From: Candidatus Saccharimonadota bacterium | GTDB taxonomy: Bacteria; Patescibacteriota; Saccharimonadia; Saccharimonadales; Saccharimonadaceae | Assembly: GCA_030528815.1 (NCBI GenBank) | Contig: JAUMYE010000001.1 | Coordinates: 1-34,938, forward strand | Direction of reading: 5' to 3' | Length of the DNA: 34,938 bases | In this document: in pieces, positions 1 to 8,216 of the stretch | Position numbering within the stretch: the first letter of the stretch is position 1 | How the letters are laid out: each line of letters opens with the position of its first letter | Notes under the pieces: model-generated | Seen by the model: only the letters and a program-made list of their open reading frames with translations | The model's database searches: none | Told to the model about the DNA's origin: nothing | Position numbers and translations under genes: made by a program

Positions 1-720
1 ACCAACAACCTCACCTTTATAAACCTCAAAATCAATATTTTGAAGTGCATGAAAGAGTTTAATGTAAACGAGATTATCTTCTCTTCTAGCGCTACGGTTT
101 ATGGCGACAGAGATAATGTTGCTTTGACCGAGGATATGCAGACTGGTATTGGCATTACCAACCCTTATGGTCGCACCAAGTTCATGATTGAAGAAATCCT
201 AAAAGATTTTTGTAGGGCAGACGAAACGAAGCAGGCTGTCATCTTGCGCTACTTCAACCCTATCGGCAATCACGAATCTGGCCTTATTGGCGAAGACCCA
301 AATGGTATTCCAAACAACCTAATGCCAATCATTATGCGTGTTAGCCAGGGTCGCATTCCAGAGTTAAGCATTTACGGTGACGATTATGATACTCCAGATG
401 GTACATGTATCCGCGACTATATCCATGTTGTAGATTTGGCAAAAGGCCATCTTGCAGCCCTAGAAAAGGTTACCCAATCTGGCATTTCTATCTATAACCT
501 TGGTACCGGCAAGGGTACAAGCGTAAAAGAAATGGTCGCTGCCTTCGAAGAGGCTAGTGGCAAGAGCTTGCCTCATAAGGTTGCTGGTCGCCGTGCTGGT
601 GACCTGCCAAGCATCTTTGCGAATGTAGACAAGGCAGAAAAAGAGCTCGACTGGAAAGCTACCCGAACAGTTGCTGACGCAATGCGTGATACGATGAAAT
701 TCTTGAACAAGGAGCAATAA
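1..720 (+). CDS. galE: UDP-glucose 4-epimerase, 5' end outside window
   Basis: This is the C-terminal part of a short-chain-dehydrogenase-type UDP-hexose 4-epimerase, which interconverts UDP-glucose and UDP-galactose (or the GlcNAc forms) in the cytoplasm for glycan synthesis. The frame is open from base 1, so the gene starts upstream; about 239 of the usual 330-340 residues are present. Visible landmarks are SSSATVYG (82-105), the catalytic Tyr-x3-Lys as YGRTK (Tyr 166-168, Lys 178-180), RYFNPIG, and the CIRDYIHVVDLA block of GalE proteins. The N-terminal NAD-binding Gly motif is missing because of the window edge. It is followed after one base by a Wzz-like gene, so it is probably cotranscribed with surface-polysaccharide genes. 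Substrate specificity (Glc or GlcNAc) cannot be read here. Confidence 0.93.
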   Translation, partial: TNNLTFINLKINILKCMKEFNVNEIIFSSSATVYGDRDNVALTEDMQTGIGITNPYGRTKFMIEEILKDFCRADETKQAVILRYFNPIGNHESGLIGEDPNGIPNNLMPIIMRVSQGRIPELSIYGDDYDTPDGTCIRDYIHVVDLAKGHLAALEKVTQSGISIYNLGTGKGTSVKEMVAAFEEASGKSLPHKVAGRRAGDLPSIFANVDKAEKELDWKATRTVADAMRDTMKFLNKEQ

Positions 721-721
721 T

Positions 722-1342
722 ATGGCAAAGGATACAAACTATAAGTTTACAATCAAGGACTTTTGCAAATATGTTCTTAGATGCTGGCCAATCATTGTAA
801 TCTGTGCCATTCTAGGTGGCGCAGCGGCCGTCTACTCATACAAGCATCAGTCTACGAATTTCTCATCTTCTGCAACCATTATGGTTTACGAAAGTGACTA
901 CGAATATAGTGGCACTATCTCTCCATTTGCGCAGATTCCAGCAATCCTTGTGAGCAAAGAAGCATATAGAAACGCTGGTGTTACAGTAAAAGAAGGAAGT
1001 CTAGACGGCATCAAGGTTGAAGAGAAAGCAGTTGGCGTCTTTAATCTAAGTGATTCTAGTGCAGATGAAGCAAAGGCAAAAGAGAATTTGGACCTAGTTA
1101 CGGCAAACGCTGAAAAGGTTATCGCAAAAGCATACAACGACGAAAAGCAATATCATGTCAAAGTTCTAAGCGCCGCAGGCGAACCGGCAGTGGAGTCTAG
1201 CAAAAAGGAGAAACTATTTTCTTCTGCGCTAATCTTAGCCGCCTCAATAGTAGTTGCAATCGTAATCGACTTTATAGCATTCAATAAAAAGCTGCTTAAA
1301 AAATACCCCCCCGAAAGGGGTATTTTTTTATTTTGCCAATAA
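722..1342 (+). CDS. Wzz/YveK-like polysaccharide chain-length protein
   Basis: A 206-residue membrane protein of the Wzz (chain-length determinant) type. It has a short cytoplasmic N-terminus with KDFCKYVLRCW, a first membrane helix at about residues 18-38, an extracytoplasmic domain of about 120 residues, and a second helix at about 166-187. The family sets polymer length in Wzy-dependent export and often works with a BY-kinase; none is seen here. It starts 1 nt after galE with AAGGAG at 709-714, 7 nt before ATG, so it is translated from the galE transcript. The frame has no stop before the 1298-1328 terminator: the last 15 or so codons run through the hairpin, and the gene ends 15 bp inside the convergent GT2 gene. 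The true C-terminus may be slightly shorter if the C7 tract is miscounted. Confidence 0.8.
   Translation: MAKDTNYKFTIKDFCKYVLRCWPIIVICAILGGAAAVYSYKHQSTNFSSSATIMVYESDYEYSGTISPFAQIPAILVSKEAYRNAGVTVKEGSLDGIKVEEKAVGVFNLSDSSADEAKAKENLDLVTANAEKVIAKAYNDEKQYHVKVLSAAGEPAVESSKKEKLFSSALILAASIVVAIVIDFIAFNKKLLKKYPPERGIFLFCQ
1298..1328. terminator. Bidirectional Rho-independent terminator
   Basis: A-run plus TACCCC (1298-1309) pairs with GGGGTA plus T-run (1317-1328) around a 7-nt loop. The T-tract works on either strand, fitting the convergent wzz-like (+) and GT2 (-) genes. The hairpin lies inside the 3' end of the (+) reading frame. Confidence 0.85.
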
Positions 1343-2272
1343 ATTGATCAGTTTAACGGGTAGGATGGGGCTAATAAAGCTCAGAAGGGCGATAATACGT
1401 TGCTTTTTAGGGGATTTTCCAGAGAAAAGAACGGTTTTTCTGTATTTCTTTATGATGTTCTTACATTCTGAGGCCTGAGCTGAATATTCTTTGGTCTGTT
1501 TGTATCTATCAAGGATTTCTAATATAAAATAAGCTTCCATGAAAAGGCGAATGATTGATGCTCTGCTATATTCTTCGCTCTTCGCGATTTTCTTGAGCGC
1601 TTCAAGCCCATCCATTCGGCTGGGTTTAAAATTAGACTTCGTAAGGCTAGAACTGTTCTTTCTGTAGCCATATAGTTCTTCGTCGCTCAAAGAGATAGCA
1701 CTACACTTCTTTAGGTAGTTGTAGTTGAAATAAAAGTCTTCAGCGACAGAGAATTTTTCGAAACGTAAGTCTCCGATAAGTTCTCTTTTATATAGTTTGC
1801 AGACAGGGCCCGCGAGTAGCTTGCCTAGCAAGAGATCTTCGACTGCCTGATCTCCGGAAATTTGACGAGAATTAGGCTGTTTTTCGGAAAACGATACTTT
1901 GCTCTCGAAGTTTATATATTTGACGCAGCTCAAATCTGTATCCGCCTTCATTTCCTCTAGAAGGCGCACCAAATAATCTGGCGATACAATGTCATCGCAG
2001 TCGATAAAGGAGATGTACTGTCCCTTTGCGAGCTCTAATCCCTTATTCCTAGCGCCGCCAGCACCAGAATTCTTGATACTACAAACGTGAATCCTTTTAT
2101 CTTTTTTCTCGAAATTTTTGCAAATACCTAGTGACTCGTCGGTCGATCCGTCATCGACCAAGATTAGCTCGAAGTTCTTATGGCTTTGAGAAAGAATACT
2201 CTCTAAGCAGGCCGAGAGGTATTTCTCGCTATTGTAGACCGGAACAATGACAGATATTAGTTCTTTGCTCAT
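1328..2272 (-). CDS. Family 2 glycosyltransferase
   Basis: A 314-residue GT-A inverting glycosyltransferase of family GT2. The N-terminus has the usual ISVIVPVYNSEKYL strand, then LVDDGSTDES (nucleotide-binding Asp pair), GGARNKGLELAKG and FIDCDDIVSP (metal-binding DxD region). The C-terminal 120 residues are basic and would hold the acceptor site. It would add one sugar to an undecaprenyl-linked repeat unit on the cytoplasmic face. It is the last gene of a four-gene minus-strand operon; its ATG overlaps the stop of the polymerase gene as ATGA (2269-2272), which indicates translational coupling. Donor and acceptor are unknown. Confidence 0.9.
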   Translation of the reverse strand: MSKELISVIVPVYNSEKYLSACLESILSQSHKNFELILVDDGSTDESLGICKNFEKKDKRIHVCSIKNSGAGGARNKGLELAKGQYISFIDCDDIVSPDYLVRLLEEMKADTDLSCVKYINFESKVSFSEKQPNSRQISGDQAVEDLLLGKLLAGPVCKLYKRELIGDLRFEKFSVAEDFYFNYNYLKKCSAISLSDEELYGYRKNSSSLTKSNFKPSRMDGLEALKKIAKSEEYSRASIIRLFMEAYFILEILDRYKQTKEYSAQASECKNIIKKYRKTVLFSGKSPKKQRIIALLSFISPILPVKLINLLAK

Positions 2273-3363
2273 GATAGAAACCTAAATGGAATAATTTCGC
2301 TATTCCCCATCACGATATAAACCAAGATAAAATAGCAGGCGAGGGTTGCAATATAGAGAACTCGTTTGAAGGTTGGATTGTCTTTGAACCTGTCGATTCC
2401 TAGCCAGATGCCAAAGGTTGCCATAGGCCAGAAATAGTCCGACATTCTTCCGATGTATGCGGAGTAGAAACCGAGGCCGGCATAGAACAAATTACAAATA
2501 ATAACGATAGTTGTGAAGTCGCTTAGCTTCTCTTCGCCTTGTTTGGTAAATTTCCGCGTAAGTAGCAATAACGCAGAAAGTGCAAAGAAGATAATGAAGT
2601 CAAAGTTTGCAATCGATCCTTCGTAGACGGCCAAGGTTATTGCGTACTTATACGGCATAATGCCGCTCTCTAGAAGGAAAGTAATGGCCTTTGGGAATAT
2701 GAGGAGTGTAATTAGAGACAAGGCAATAATGACCGTGGCACACTTTTTGAGGCCGAAGCGCTTAGCTGCCAATACGACGATTAATACTGGTATTAGAAGA
2801 GCGGCAGAAAAATGAAGGGAAATAGTTAATGCTAGCAGCAAGGTGTTTTTGAGCAACTTGCGAGGATTTTGGAATACGTTAACAAGAAGTACGGAGAAGA
2901 CAGAAACGGCTGCTGCTTGCCTCATGCCATTAATACAATAAGGCGTCATAATCATGACGATGGATCCAAATAGGAGCCACCAGTTGCGAGAATCGAGCTT
3001 TCTAGAAAAGATATACAAGAAACTGAAAGTCAGGAGCGAATAGGCGAAGAAATATGCAAAATATCCATACGCGAAGTGATGGAGAATCTTAATTAGAAAG
3101 ATTGCTGTTGGCTCCATACTTAATGTCTGGATTCTTAAGAGACTTGAGGAATAATCCTCTGATGCAACATTGTCGAACATCTCGATATAGGCGGCAGAAT
3201 CTGTACCGACTCCAAAGCGCAGGGCGATACTAATAGCTGGAACCAGAACACATAGGAAGCCAAAGATTTTCTTGTCTGTCTTTTTTCTGAGGAATGCAAA
3301 AAAGAAAGTTAAACAGAAAATAACAAGATAGAAAACAATACTGGCTATTTTAGAAAGAATCAT
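2269..3363 (-). CDS. EpsG/Wzy-like polysaccharide polymerase
   Basis: A 364-residue, strongly hydrophobic protein with about ten predicted membrane helices. Near residues 50-65 it has RFGVGTDSAAYIEMF, close to the [R/G]VGTDYxxY signature of the EpsG family, which polymerises undecaprenyl-linked repeat units on the outer face of the membrane. Its place between glycosyltransferases, together with a Wzx flippase and a Wzz-like protein nearby, supports the Wzy-type role. Its start overlaps the upstream GT4 by 14 nt (3350-3363). Wzy proteins diverge quickly, so the role rests on topology, the short motif and context. Confidence 0.78.
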   Translation of the reverse strand: MILSKIASIVFYLVIFCLTFFFAFLRKKTDKKIFGFLCVLVPAISIALRFGVGTDSAAYIEMFDNVASEDYSSSLLRIQTLSMEPTAIFLIKILHHFAYGYFAYFFAYSLLTFSFLYIFSRKLDSRNWWLLFGSIVMIMTPYCINGMRQAAAVSVFSVLLVNVFQNPRKLLKNTLLLALTISLHFSAALLIPVLIVVLAAKRFGLKKCATVIIALSLITLLIFPKAITFLLESGIMPYKYAITLAVYEGSIANFDFIIFFALSALLLLTRKFTKQGEEKLSDFTTIVIICNLFYAGLGFYSAYIGRMSDYFWPMATFGIWLGIDRFKDNPTFKRVLYIATLACYFILVYIVMGNSEIIPFRFLS

Positions 3364-4450
3364 ATATTTCCTCGAGTTTCTTTACGCTGTTGTGAATGTC
3401 GTACTTATCTATTTTACTCCCTGAAGCGCTTCTCTTTTTCTGAACTTCTGTATTTACAAACTCTTTTACCCAATCTTCGTCCGAGTCAATCTTGAGAAAC
3501 TTGGCATTATCTGAAATTTTGGTTTCTTTTGGAACAAAGACACTGAAAAAGCAAGGCAGCCCCGAAGCTTGAGCTTCGATACCAACGGTAGGGACGCCTT
3601 CGAATTTTGAAGGTAGGGCGAAAATGTCGGCCATCGAATAATACTTATTGATATCTGGTTGGGAATCGAGGATGAAAATCTGTTTCTTGGAAGCTAATCC
3701 GTCGACCTTCTCTTTCAGGGATTCTTTAAGCGAGCCATCGCCAATAATGAATAGGGCCGAATCTGGCTGCTCCTTGTAAACCTTGTCAAAAACATCGATT
3801 AGCCAAGCTTGGTTTTTAACCTCTTCCAGCCTACCGACATTTAGAATGACCTTTGTCTTGTCGCCGAGTTTGTACTTGCTTCTTAGCTCTTTGCGAAAAT
3901 CTGCATTAAAATAAAACTTCTCTGCATCGATGCCGTTATTGATTACCGTAAACTTCTGATTCTTGCCGTATAGAAACTCTCCGGCATTGATTCCGCAAGC
4001 GAGTCTCTTGGTTACGAGTCTATTGAGTCTACGACGCATGAGAGAAGAGGCGAATTTTTTGATAGGGGAATACAGATTGTCGTTGAAAGTACTATGTGAA
4101 TGAGAGACGCGATATTTGGCTCCGCCCATTTTTGCGCCCTTTAGCGATAGCGCAGACATAAAATCGATATGGCTATGTACGATTTCGTAATTGCCTTCTT
4201 TGACAATCTTTGCGACATCTTTTTCGAACTTCCATGGGGCTTTAACGCGATTATCTTTGACGCGATAGATCTTTGCTCCGCCCTTGATAAGCTCATCTTC
4301 GAAAGCAAATTTCTTTCCGTCACGAGGCTGCATAAAGGTAAGAATATCGAACTGATATTTTTTATGATCGATATTTCTCCAGGTATTCATCAAGAATGAT
4401 TCGGCGCCGCCTCTATCTAGGCCGCCAATTATATGTAAGATTCGTTTCAT
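3350..4450 (-). CDS. Family 4 glycosyltransferase (EpsF-like)
   Basis: A 366-residue GT-B retaining glycosyltransferase. The N-terminal acceptor domain begins RILHIIGGLDRGGAESFLMN, typical of EpsF-type enzymes. The C-terminal donor domain has ILNVGRLEEVKNQAWLIDVF, then FIIGDGSLKESL and the EX7E motif in KFEGVPTVGIEAQASGLP. It acts in the cytoplasm or at the inner membrane face, adding a sugar to a lipid-linked intermediate. ATG overlaps the upstream stop as ATGA (4447-4450), and no separate Shine-Dalgarno is visible, so expression depends on coupling within the operon. Confidence 0.9.
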   Translation of the reverse strand: MKRILHIIGGLDRGGAESFLMNTWRNIDHKKYQFDILTFMQPRDGKKFAFEDELIKGGAKIYRVKDNRVKAPWKFEKDVAKIVKEGNYEIVHSHIDFMSALSLKGAKMGGAKYRVSHSHSTFNDNLYSPIKKFASSLMRRRLNRLVTKRLACGINAGEFLYGKNQKFTVINNGIDAEKFYFNADFRKELRSKYKLGDKTKVILNVGRLEEVKNQAWLIDVFDKVYKEQPDSALFIIGDGSLKESLKEKVDGLASKKQIFILDSQPDINKYYSMADIFALPSKFEGVPTVGIEAQASGLPCFFSVFVPKETKISDNAKFLKIDSDEDWVKEFVNTEVQKKRSASGSKIDKYDIHNSVKKLEEIYDSF

Positions 4451-5577
4451 TTTGAGATATCCAAATAAATTTTACGCATATCGGTTAGGGAAGAACGGAG
4501 AGAAAATGCTTCGTCAAAAGGAATATGGTAATCGTACTCTTTAAGATATGCTTTCTCGACCTTTTCTGCAAACTCCTTAGGGTTTTTCAAATCATACGAA
4601 ATCTGCTTGTTGTTCTTAAAGATTTCGCGATGACCACGGTTGTCTGAAATGATAATAGGGAGGCCGCAAAGCTGGGCTTCAACCACGCCAAGGCCTAATC
4701 CCTCGCGGATAGATGCAGAAACTGCCAAATCGCAGCTTTGCAAAATTCTGTAGATGTTATTTCTGTATCCCAAGAAATAGACCTGCTTATCAATACCGAG
4801 CGTGTTGGCTAATTCCTTTGTCTGTTCAAGAAGCTCGCCCTTTCCCAGGAAGAGGACCTTGATGTTAGAGTTTGAAAGAAGTAAGTCCTTTAGGCTTTCT
4901 AGGATAAAACGATGGTTTTTGTTTGCTGTAAACTCGGCGGCATAAACAATCGCAAAATCGTCCTTCTTGAGATCTAGCTCTGCTCTGACTTCATCGCGCT
5001 CTTTCTTACTAATCTTTGCGTTAAACTTTGTCGTGTCCACGCCTACGCCGTGAATCATTTTTGTCTTAGCCTTGAACTTTTTAGAGCGTAAGTAATCTTC
5101 CCTATTAATGGTGATTAGTAAATCTGTATATTTTGCGCACTTTTTCTCAACGGGGTAGAAAAGGCACCAGAGCTTCAAAGGCGCGCCCTTATAGAAATGA
5201 AAACCATGAGATGTATAGATAACCTTAGTCCCGTTCTTGCGGGTCTTACGAGCGGCGAGACGAGTAATGACTGAGCCAACCGGAGTATGAGTGTGGACTA
5301 TATCATAATGTTTCTTCTCGAGAATCTTCTTGAGTTGCTTGTAAGCCTTTATGTGACTACCGATTGCAAGAGGGCTACGGGCGAAATCTACTTTAAAGAC
5401 ATTGTCGGCATCAAAAACCTGCTCTTCGTTTGCGGATGCGTAGTCTACTTCCCAATTGCCAATGTTTAAGTCTGAATATTCTCCCTCGAGTTTTCCTCGA
5501 AGCATCTTCATGAGTGGACGGTTGAATTTATGGAAATTAGCAGTATGTGAAGTGAATAATATCTTCTTTTGACTCAT
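4447..5577 (-). CDS. Family 4 glycosyltransferase (EpsD-like)
   Basis: A 376-residue GT-B enzyme and the first gene of the 1328-5577 minus-strand operon. The N-terminal half has KKILFTSHTANFHKFN and KKHYDIVHTHTPVGSVITR, as in EpsD/WcaA-type transferases. The C-terminal half has IVYAAEFTANKNHRFILE, LGKGELLEQ and EX7E in REGLGLGVVEAQLCGLP. It probably adds an early sugar of the repeat unit. The promoter is in the 61-bp gap shared with the divergent GT2: TATAAT on the minus strand at 5592-5597 ends 14 nt before ATG, giving a very short leader with no Shine-Dalgarno. Confidence 0.9.
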   Translation of the reverse strand: MSQKKILFTSHTANFHKFNRPLMKMLRGKLEGEYSDLNIGNWEVDYASANEEQVFDADNVFKVDFARSPLAIGSHIKAYKQLKKILEKKHYDIVHTHTPVGSVITRLAARKTRKNGTKVIYTSHGFHFYKGAPLKLWCLFYPVEKKCAKYTDLLITINREDYLRSKKFKAKTKMIHGVGVDTTKFNAKISKKERDEVRAELDLKKDDFAIVYAAEFTANKNHRFILESLKDLLLSNSNIKVLFLGKGELLEQTKELANTLGIDKQVYFLGYRNNIYRILQSCDLAVSASIREGLGLGVVEAQLCGLPIIISDNRGHREIFKNNKQISYDLKNPKEFAEKVEKAYLKEYDYHIPFDEAFSLRSSLTDMRKIYLDISK

Positions 5578-5591
5578 AGAATACTACTGTT

Positions 5592-5597
5592 ATTATA
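5592..5597 (-). promoter_or_regulatory. -10 element of the GT operon
   Basis: TATAAT preceded by TGT (extended -10) on the minus strand, 14 nt before the ATG at 5577. It lies back to back with the plus-strand -10 of the divergent GT2 gene. Confidence 0.6.
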
Positions 5598-5625
5598 ACA
5601 GACTAATGAAAGCGTTACGGTGCGG

Positions 5626-5631
5626 TATAAT
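5626..5631 (+). promoter_or_regulatory. -10 element of divergent GT2
   Basis: TATAAT ends 7 nt before the ATG at 5639, so transcription should start at about the A of that ATG. This supports the downstream start over the ATG at 5606. Confidence 0.65.
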
Positions 5632-5638
5632 TAAGCTA

Positions 5639-6601
5639 ATGAAAAGCAACGAGAAGCCGCTAATTTCGATAATTGTCCCAATCTATAATGTCGAGGACTG
5701 TGTTGAGAAATGCGTAGATAGCATTTTGGCTCAGTCGTATAAGAATATTGAAATTTTTCTGGTCGACGACGGTTCGGGGGATAGAAGTGGTGTTATCTGC
5801 GATAAATATGCGAAAAAAGATGAACGAGTTGTAGTAATACATAAAAAGAATGGCGGTCTAAGCTCGGCGAGAAATGCTGGCATTAAGAAAATGAATGGCG
5901 AGTATGTTAGTTTCGTAGATGGCGACGATGCATTGAAGGTTGATTGTATAGAAAAACTTTACGAGGATATTGTGCGGGAAAATGCCGATGTAAGCGCTTG
6001 TGGTTTTATGCGCTTTGATGAATATGGCGAATCGACGTGCTCTGAAGCGAACTTTGCTGGGGTTGTATCTAGCCATGATGCTATGACTCTTTTGCTTGAG
6101 AAAAAGATATATCCGTCTGCATGGGGCAAGCTATACAAGAAAGGCATCTTTGGTAAGCTTCGATACAATGAGCAATGCAAATATGGCGAAGATCTGGATG
6201 CTATCATTAGGATTTTGGACGCAGATTTAAAAATTGTCTTCTCTCAGGAAGATAAAAACTACTTATATCGAACAAGAGCGAATAGTATCATGGGCAAGGG
6301 TGTTTACCGTAGAAATTGCCGTGATTTGTTTGTTGTTTGTGATGAGATTATAAAGAAAGCGCAGAATGGATCTAATCAAGATCTAGCGTATGAGTTCTAT
6401 GTCGAAAAAGTTCTTGGTTTCTGTATGGATTGTATAAAATACAATTATAAAGATAAGGAAGAGCTCGAATTTTTGAGAAAACGACTAGTAAAATACAAAA
6501 AACAACACAGTATATATAGCGGTAGAACAAGCAAAGAGAAGGCTATATGTTCGCTTTTTGCTCGCAGGCAATTTGGGCTAATAAAAATCTTGCTTAAATA
6601 G
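5639..6601 (+). CDS. Family 2 glycosyltransferase
   Basis: A 320-residue GT2 enzyme starting MKSNEKPLISIIVPIYN. The start at 5639 is preferred over the in-frame ATG at 5606: the family normally begins a few residues before IIVPIYN, and a TATAAT ends 7 nt before 5639, the leaderless arrangement used throughout the window. Motifs are FLVDDGSGDRSG, GGLSSARNAGI and FVDGDDALK. The remainder is an alpha-helical, basic tail. It is transcribed divergently from the GT operon and convergently with the flippase gene, 17 nt away with no clear terminator between. Its likely role is another sugar-addition step in the same polysaccharide. Confidence 0.9.
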   Translation: MKSNEKPLISIIVPIYNVEDCVEKCVDSILAQSYKNIEIFLVDDGSGDRSGVICDKYAKKDERVVVIHKKNGGLSSARNAGIKKMNGEYVSFVDGDDALKVDCIEKLYEDIVRENADVSACGFMRFDEYGESTCSEANFAGVVSSHDAMTLLLEKKIYPSAWGKLYKKGIFGKLRYNEQCKYGEDLDAIIRILDADLKIVFSQEDKNYLYRTRANSIMGKGVYRRNCRDLFVVCDEIIKKAQNGSNQDLAYEFYVEKVLGFCMDCIKYNYKDKEELEFLRKRLVKYKKQHSIYSGRTSKEKAICSLFARRQFGLIKILLK

Positions 6602-6618
6602 ATAATGATTGCACTATC

Positions 6619-8139
6619 TTAGCGGGTATGGAAAAGCTTTGAGCAGACTAGATTATGGAAATACTTAAATTCGGGCGTTTTTGCCGTAGTGAGGAGTATC
6701 AGTAGTGATGGTACTAGGCACGAGATTGCTCCATTTCTAATAAAACCAATAAACGGACTATTTTCTTCGGGTAAAAGATTAATGATGAAGAATGTGGCAA
6801 TTGCGCAAGCAAAGAAGCCAATTAGCTTTTTTGAGAAACTTACTAGGTATAGATATCGCGGTTGCTTAAAAACAAGCTCGTAGGCATATTTTGGATAGTT
6901 ATAGAGATGTTGGTAGAGTGTGCTTATGATTGTGCCTATAAAAATGCCAGGTACGCCAATTAGCTTCGCAAGAATAATCGATGCCGTCAGATTGATGATT
7001 GCTTCTGCTACAGGCACGAAGCGATTCTCGTGTAATATGCCGGCTGCAGACAATGCGCTATTGGCTGGAGCCCTGATGCCGTTGAGGAAGAAATTGATAA
7101 CAATGGCGGCCACCGTTATATCTGACAAGAATAAATCTTCGCCTAGCCATAGGCGAATAAAATAAGAGGCGCAGAAATATAGCGCAATGCTTATAGTGGC
7201 ATAAACCCAATAATTGAATAGGGATAGTCGTTTTGTATTTACAAAAAGATAGTCTCGACCTTCTTTGGCAAGTATGTTTCCCATGCCTGCGGATACTGCA
7301 TTAGAAAGATTGTTCGTTATTATATTGATAGCCGAAATTATCATGCTGTAGTTTACATAAAGACCGGTTTGAAATGAACCAAAGAAGTATGTTAGCAGTA
7401 GGCTATCTGTCGAATAGACTACGTAGCTACTGATGTTGTGTGGAACAGAAGCTTTGATCTTTTTTGTAATGTCTGCTTTTGTGCTTTTGTCGAGCTGTTT
7501 CTTTTTATGAATGTACGGATATATTTTATCTACAATCTTCCAGATAATTAAATCTTCTATAATTTTCGCGACTACATTACAAAGGATAAAGAGATAAAAG
7601 TTGTTAAACTTGTATAATACGAATAACTTTGCTGAGTAGCTAACTAGAGAAACCGCAGAAACTACTAAGTTTATTTTTGTGCTTTTTTGGTCAGCCTGAA
7701 GCAGTACCCTCTTGTAATTCAGAACATAAGAGAAGAGAGCATTGCAGACGAAGAGAGAGAAAGCGATATATATATTAACAGTCGGAGTCTCTTCTTTGAT
7801 GATAAGAGAAAGGAATGGGAGTAATAGGAGGCCACCGGCCAAAATTAACGCTCCGATAACAAGGCAGCATTTATGGTAGTACTGCATAAGAGCTGCAATC
7901 TTGCTTTTATCGCCTTTTGCGAGCGGCTTATAAAGGTTGAAGACTATGGCGGTACTAACCCCGAAATCTGCCATAGTGAGCACCGAAATAATATTGGTAA
8001 ATACGCCGTTAAGACCGGAAACTTCGACGCCAAGGGTATTAACAAAAGCTTTTTGCACAAAAAAGCCAAAAACCGCAATAATGAGACTTGAAATAATGCC
8101 GGTAATCGCAATCTTTGCTGCTGCAGCTTTTCTGCTCAT
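6619..8139 (-). CDS. Wzx-type polysaccharide flippase (MOP superfamily)
   Basis: A 506-residue protein with about 12-14 hydrophobic helices spread evenly, the topology of MOP-superfamily lipid-linked oligosaccharide flippases. The N-terminus (KIAITGIISSLIIAVFGF, then FVNTLGVEVSGLNGVFTNI) and ADFGVSTAIVFNLYKPLA match the start of Wzx/RfbX-type proteins. It would move undecaprenyl-linked repeat units outward for the EpsG-like polymerase. The start is fixed by TGA-TAAAAT on the minus strand at 8146-8151, ending 6 nt before ATG, which implies a leaderless mRNA. Confidence 0.85.
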   Translation of the reverse strand: MSRKAAAAKIAITGIISSLIIAVFGFFVQKAFVNTLGVEVSGLNGVFTNIISVLTMADFGVSTAIVFNLYKPLAKGDKSKIAALMQYYHKCCLVIGALILAGGLLLLPFLSLIIKEETPTVNIYIAFSLFVCNALFSYVLNYKRVLLQADQKSTKINLVVSAVSLVSYSAKLFVLYKFNNFYLFILCNVVAKIIEDLIIWKIVDKIYPYIHKKKQLDKSTKADITKKIKASVPHNISSYVVYSTDSLLLTYFFGSFQTGLYVNYSMIISAINIITNNLSNAVSAGMGNILAKEGRDYLFVNTKRLSLFNYWVYATISIALYFCASYFIRLWLGEDLFLSDITVAAIVINFFLNGIRAPANSALSAAGILHENRFVPVAEAIINLTASIILAKLIGVPGIFIGTIISTLYQHLYNYPKYAYELVFKQPRYLYLVSFSKKLIGFFACAIATFFIINLLPEENSPFIGFIRNGAISCLVPSLLILLTTAKTPEFKYFHNLVCSKLFHTR

Positions 8140-8145
8140 GACTCA

Positions 8146-8151
8146 ATTTTA
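8146..8151 (-). promoter_or_regulatory. Extended -10 of flippase gene
   Basis: TGA followed by TAAAAT, ending 6 nt before the ATG at 8139; no Shine-Dalgarno fits in the gap. Confidence 0.65.
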
Positions 8152-8170
8152 TCACGAGACAATAAAGAGA

Positions 8171-8212
8171 AAAAAATAAACATGCAACCCCGAGGCTGCA
8201 TGTTTATTTTTT
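8171..8212 (-). terminator. Terminator of the LGFP operon
   Basis: A 16-bp perfect stem: A-run, TAAACATGCA (8171-8186) with TGCATGTTTA plus T-run (8197-8212), loop of 10 nt. It lies 5 nt past the stop of the LGFP-repeat gene on the minus strand. The stem is symmetrical and could also stop plus-strand transcription. Confidence 0.85.
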
Positions 8213-8216
8213 GAAT

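Noticed and set aside
5606..5638. Upstream start for the GT2 gene
   Set aside because: A TATAAC also lies 6 nt upstream, but the extra 11 residues are unlike family N-termini and the stronger TATAAT is placed for the 5639 start.
6600..6630. Terminator between the GT2 and flippase genes
   Set aside because: Only a 5-bp AGATA/TATCT pairing with no T-run is present.
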